Shown one piece after another: positions 61,483-64,000 of a stretch of 64,000 nt of DNA; positions within the stretch are counted from its first letter, which is position 1; each line of letters begins with the position of its first letter. The position numbers and the translations under genes are program-made. Source of the stretch: Nomia melanderi (lineage: Eukaryota > Arthropoda > Insecta > Hymenoptera > Halictidae); NCBI RefSeq assembly GCF_051020985.1, contig NC_134999.1:21459660-21523659 (forward strand). Direction: 5' to 3'. The notes below the pieces were generated by a model. The model was not told the DNA's origin, did not search any database, and saw only the letters and a program-made list of their open reading frames with translations.

Positions 61483-61842
61483 TTTAAGATAGGGTTTTTG
61501 AAAAAAATGTTGTTATTGTCCACTGGAATTTCTTTCTATCTCATAACAAACGGTAATCATTCGTAGGCGTCTATCTACTTGTAGATAGAAAACGTATACT
61601 GTAAGCGGCCATGTTGAATCGTATCAGCTGATGGAAATGTCAACCTTTTTTGTTAGATTAAGAACAGTGAAATTTGTAAAAGTTTATTCGCCAAATGTAA
61701 AAACGTACGACATTATAAATGACTGTTACAATATAAACTTATAAAAGTGTTTTCATAATTTTTAATGGAATTATTACAATTTTATTAGCTTCTGCGAATA
61801 ATTAAAATAATAATCGTATTATTATATTAAAAGTTAATATTT
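61483..61842. other. Promoter of Rabenosyn-5 and 3' end of the ARH3-type gene
   Basis: A 360-base spacer. It has a poly(A) signal for the ARH3-type gene (minus-strand AATAAA at 61781-61786), a perfect inverted repeat at 61570-61589 and a palindromic ATCAGCTGAT E-box at about 61622-61631. Confidence 0.5.
61570..61589. repeat. Perfect 9-bp inverted repeat in the Rabenosyn-5 promoter
   Basis: Arms TCTATCTAC and GTAGATAGA separated by TT, about 90 bases upstream of the Rabenosyn-5 start codon. It could be a dimeric factor site or simply a hairpin; no known motif is recognised. Confidence 0.7.
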
Positions 61843-63313
61843 CTACTGTCCTATTGTTACATTGAATAATAGATCAGACAAGTTCCTAAATTCTTCTGAA
61901 GCTTCACAATGCTGCAGAAGGTTTGAGTTTATTTTTTCCTCTCCATAAAACGCTCCAGCAATTGCACCAGTCATACTACCAATAGTATCTGTATCACCAC
62001 CTAAACTAATCTGAAAATAAAAGAATATAATTTGATATTAATTTTATTTTACTTAGAATAAGGGTTGTATAAAAGAAGGATGTATAAGGGTATTTACAGC
62101 ATATTGAATTGCCCTTCTAAAAGGATTCTCTGTCTGTATGTCAGTAATTGGTTTCTGTGCCCTTAAGAAACAAAATATAGCTGTTGGTACCGAATATAAA
62201 GCTGCAACATTATTTCCCAATTGTTGAACTACTTTTTCTTCGTGTGGACCTTCGCCATTTTCTAATATCAAGTTTTTCAATATACTCAATTGTAGTTTAT
62301 AGGGTTGTGGTTCTGACAGACCTAAACTGTAAGAAAAATTCATTTGTTATACTAACAAGTATTCTTGGAACAGTATCAAGTGTTTCTATGCATTTTTAAA
62401 GCACACCCCTCTTCATCTGTCTCTATTTGGTCCATTTTATCAATCAAATCATCGATAAAGCTAACAACATTCAGTTCTTCCTTAGGATTTAGTAATAGAC
62501 TCTGTTGAACTGCTGCTGCCTGTAAAGCGATAAAGATTTAAGTTAAAAATCTCGCTTGTAACAAAACATGTCTGTAAGTTATACGAAAAGTAATTACTTG
62601 TAAAATGGCACCATCTATTCCTACTTTATGAGTATGAGTCAGTTGAGTACATTTTCTAGTAATGTCGACAAGTTTATCAAAATTTTGATAACAAAACAAT
62701 GGAATAGGTGTTACTCTCATTGCTCCTCCATTTCCCCATGAACCTTGACCATTAAATTGGTTCTTTGCTGGGTTTACAATGTCCGTAAACTTGTTACCAC
62801 GAAGCTTTTGAAATACCTTGTAGCATTAAGAGTATACATATAAATAACGAACATGTGTCTTGAGTTTTTATGCATTCAAGCCTGGGAAAAAGTAGTTTCA
62901 TTGTATCGTACTGTTACAACAGCAGGACCATAGCCACGATTAGGTTCTTGATAGTAACTCTTGACAAATCGTTTTGCTAAATCAATGACATCTAATTCTT
63001 TTGTTTCCACTAAAGATTTGGCCAGAGAGTAAGTCATCGCAGAATCATCGGTAAACGGCATAACAGGAGCTACGCAGTGAACAAAATTCTTTGTAGCTTT
63101 AAACTATCGAGAAAAGTGTGAGATAGTTTGTGTAAAAAATTTGCCTTTAAACATCGGTCCCTCTAATTTATCGAAAGATCGTTGTAAAACTATTTTCATG
63201 CCGGTCGTTAGTTGTTCATCTTCATAGGGGCGACCTAGGCAATCGCCGATTAAAGCACCCAGCATAGAACCACGAAATTTACTTCTTAACAACGATAGAT
63301 CCATTTCTGACAT
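61843..63313 (-). CDS. ADPRS: ADP-ribosylhydrolase ARH3 (ADPRS) type
   Basis: Six exons: 63145-63313, 62912-63069, 62598-62816, 62407-62519, 62098-62326 and 61843-62010; 351 residues against 363 in human. Landmarks: FRGSMLGALIGDCLGRP, the metal-binding FTDDSAM, GSWGNGGAMRV, LTHTHKVGIDGAILQA, SVPTAIFCFLRA and the second acidic cluster GGDTDTIGSMTGAIAGAFYG. It removes serine-linked ADP-ribose and poly(ADP-ribose) in nucleus and mitochondria. Intron 1 (63070-63144) starts with GC (AAAG|GCAAAT) and ends GTAG; this GC-AG intron gives the family-like GPMFKAPVMPFTDD, while reading through it meets an in-frame stop. The first of two close in-frame Met codons is used. Confidence 0.93.
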
Positions 63314-64000
63314 AATCTTCCGACTTTCGAAAATTGATAATCCTTGATAAGTACTTATTCGCAAGTACCTACTTCGGGATGTAAATAAGCACGTGTACGT
63401 AGTTCATATACAAGCGTACACATGAATCGTAGTTCGTACTTATCTAAGTGTACCGCTTTGTTAGTTCTCAAATTGACATCAATATGGACACGGACTTAAG
63501 GTCCGTAGTATGAAGGTAAATATGTTTAAAGAGTTGCTAGCATCCCGTTTAGATGTCTCTGCGGTAAAGTAGTAGGTAAAATAAGGTTACACAAACACTT
63601 TCCGAGTAACTGACAAAAAGCCGTGGAATTGAAACGAAGTAGGAATATTGCATTAGAAACATTAGAAATGTACACTTTTTAAGAAGCTCGGTTAGGTTAA
63701 GCAATAATTTCGTATTGAAGCTTAGAGAAAGCTAAATAAAAACTTTCCATCTTACCACGTTAATGTATCTGTATTGACCATCGGAGGAGAATTATCGATG
63801 TTTTTAAAAATATAGTTTCGAAAGCTTTTGCAATTGGACAAGTCGGAGAAGTTTAGACCGGGCTTTTCGATTTATCATTTCCAAGCTTCTTAAGCTTGCT
63901 TGGGCCCAGATGTTTGCCGACATTTATCTTTAGTATGGTTCACTCTAATGTAAATTGAACTTGCAATCGAATTATTTCCTCTTCAAGTTCTAACCTTTGC
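63314..64000. other. Upstream region of the ARH3-type gene
   Basis: Contains a CACGTG at 63390-63395 and repeated GTACCTA/AAGTACTTA-type short palindromes between 63350 and 63445. No coding exon seen to the window end. Confidence 0.5.

Noticed and set aside
1..64000. Transposons, CRISPR arrays, rRNA or tRNA genes
   Set aside because: No transposase-like frame, terminal inverted repeats, regular spacer arrays or conserved RNA-gene elements were recognised by eye; a profile search could still find degraded elements in the noncoding blocks.

Overview
The window is nuclear DNA from an insect, most likely a bee or a close hymenopteran relative. The genes have many short phase-consistent GT-AG introns. 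They include insect-type Neurexin IV, a MADF/BESS transcription factor, Tube with a death domain, and a Vajk-like cuticular protein. The composition also fits: a GC- and CpG-rich gene-poor block lies beside an AT-rich gene-dense block. Species cannot be named from the sequence alone.

Layout. Positions 1-6107 hold no gene I can support; they are CpG-rich with simple repeats. A senataxin-like helicase with an N-terminal FHA domain lies on the minus strand (6108-11928). Two TATA-driven genes for secreted proteins follow on the plus strand: a Vajk-like cuticular protein (14831-16195) and an unrecognised 97-residue protein (19558-20375). From about 21 kb the sequence becomes AT-rich and compact. 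An AIMP2-like multisynthetase scaffold gene sits 52 bases downstream of the cytosolic PheRS alpha subunit gene. RpS15 and CTP synthase are divergent. Neurexin IV spans 31198-40134 on the minus strand; it carries two mutually exclusive discoidin exons and a same-strand nested phosphopantetheinyl transferase gene. Then come an axonemal dynein intermediate chain (DNAI3/WDR63 type), a secreted Cu/Zn superoxide dismutase, a MADF-BESS regulator, a Zip3/RNF212-like RING protein, the mitochondrial SAM carrier (SLC25A26), HSDL2, ASNSD1, Tube, Rabenosyn-5 and an ARH3-type ADP-ribosylhydrolase.

Gene models were built by hand. I translated each exon, placed intron boundaries at GT/AG (or the stated exception), and required every junction to keep the frame. 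Coding totals are given for most genes and all are exact multiples of three.

How the genes relate. Most are independent housekeeping genes packed in divergent or tandem pairs. The pairing with the clearest functional logic is PheRS alpha with AIMP2 (both translation machinery). The best regulatory story is the Neurexin IV exon pair: two 197-base exons of identical phase, so that including both or neither breaks the frame. An 11-base motif with an ACUAA core is shared by one exon's splice donor and the intron between them. Other oddities are a +1 G-to-A change in an otherwise consensus DNAI3 donor, a GC-AG intron in the ARH3 gene, and SUMO-interaction-like motifs in the helicase linker.
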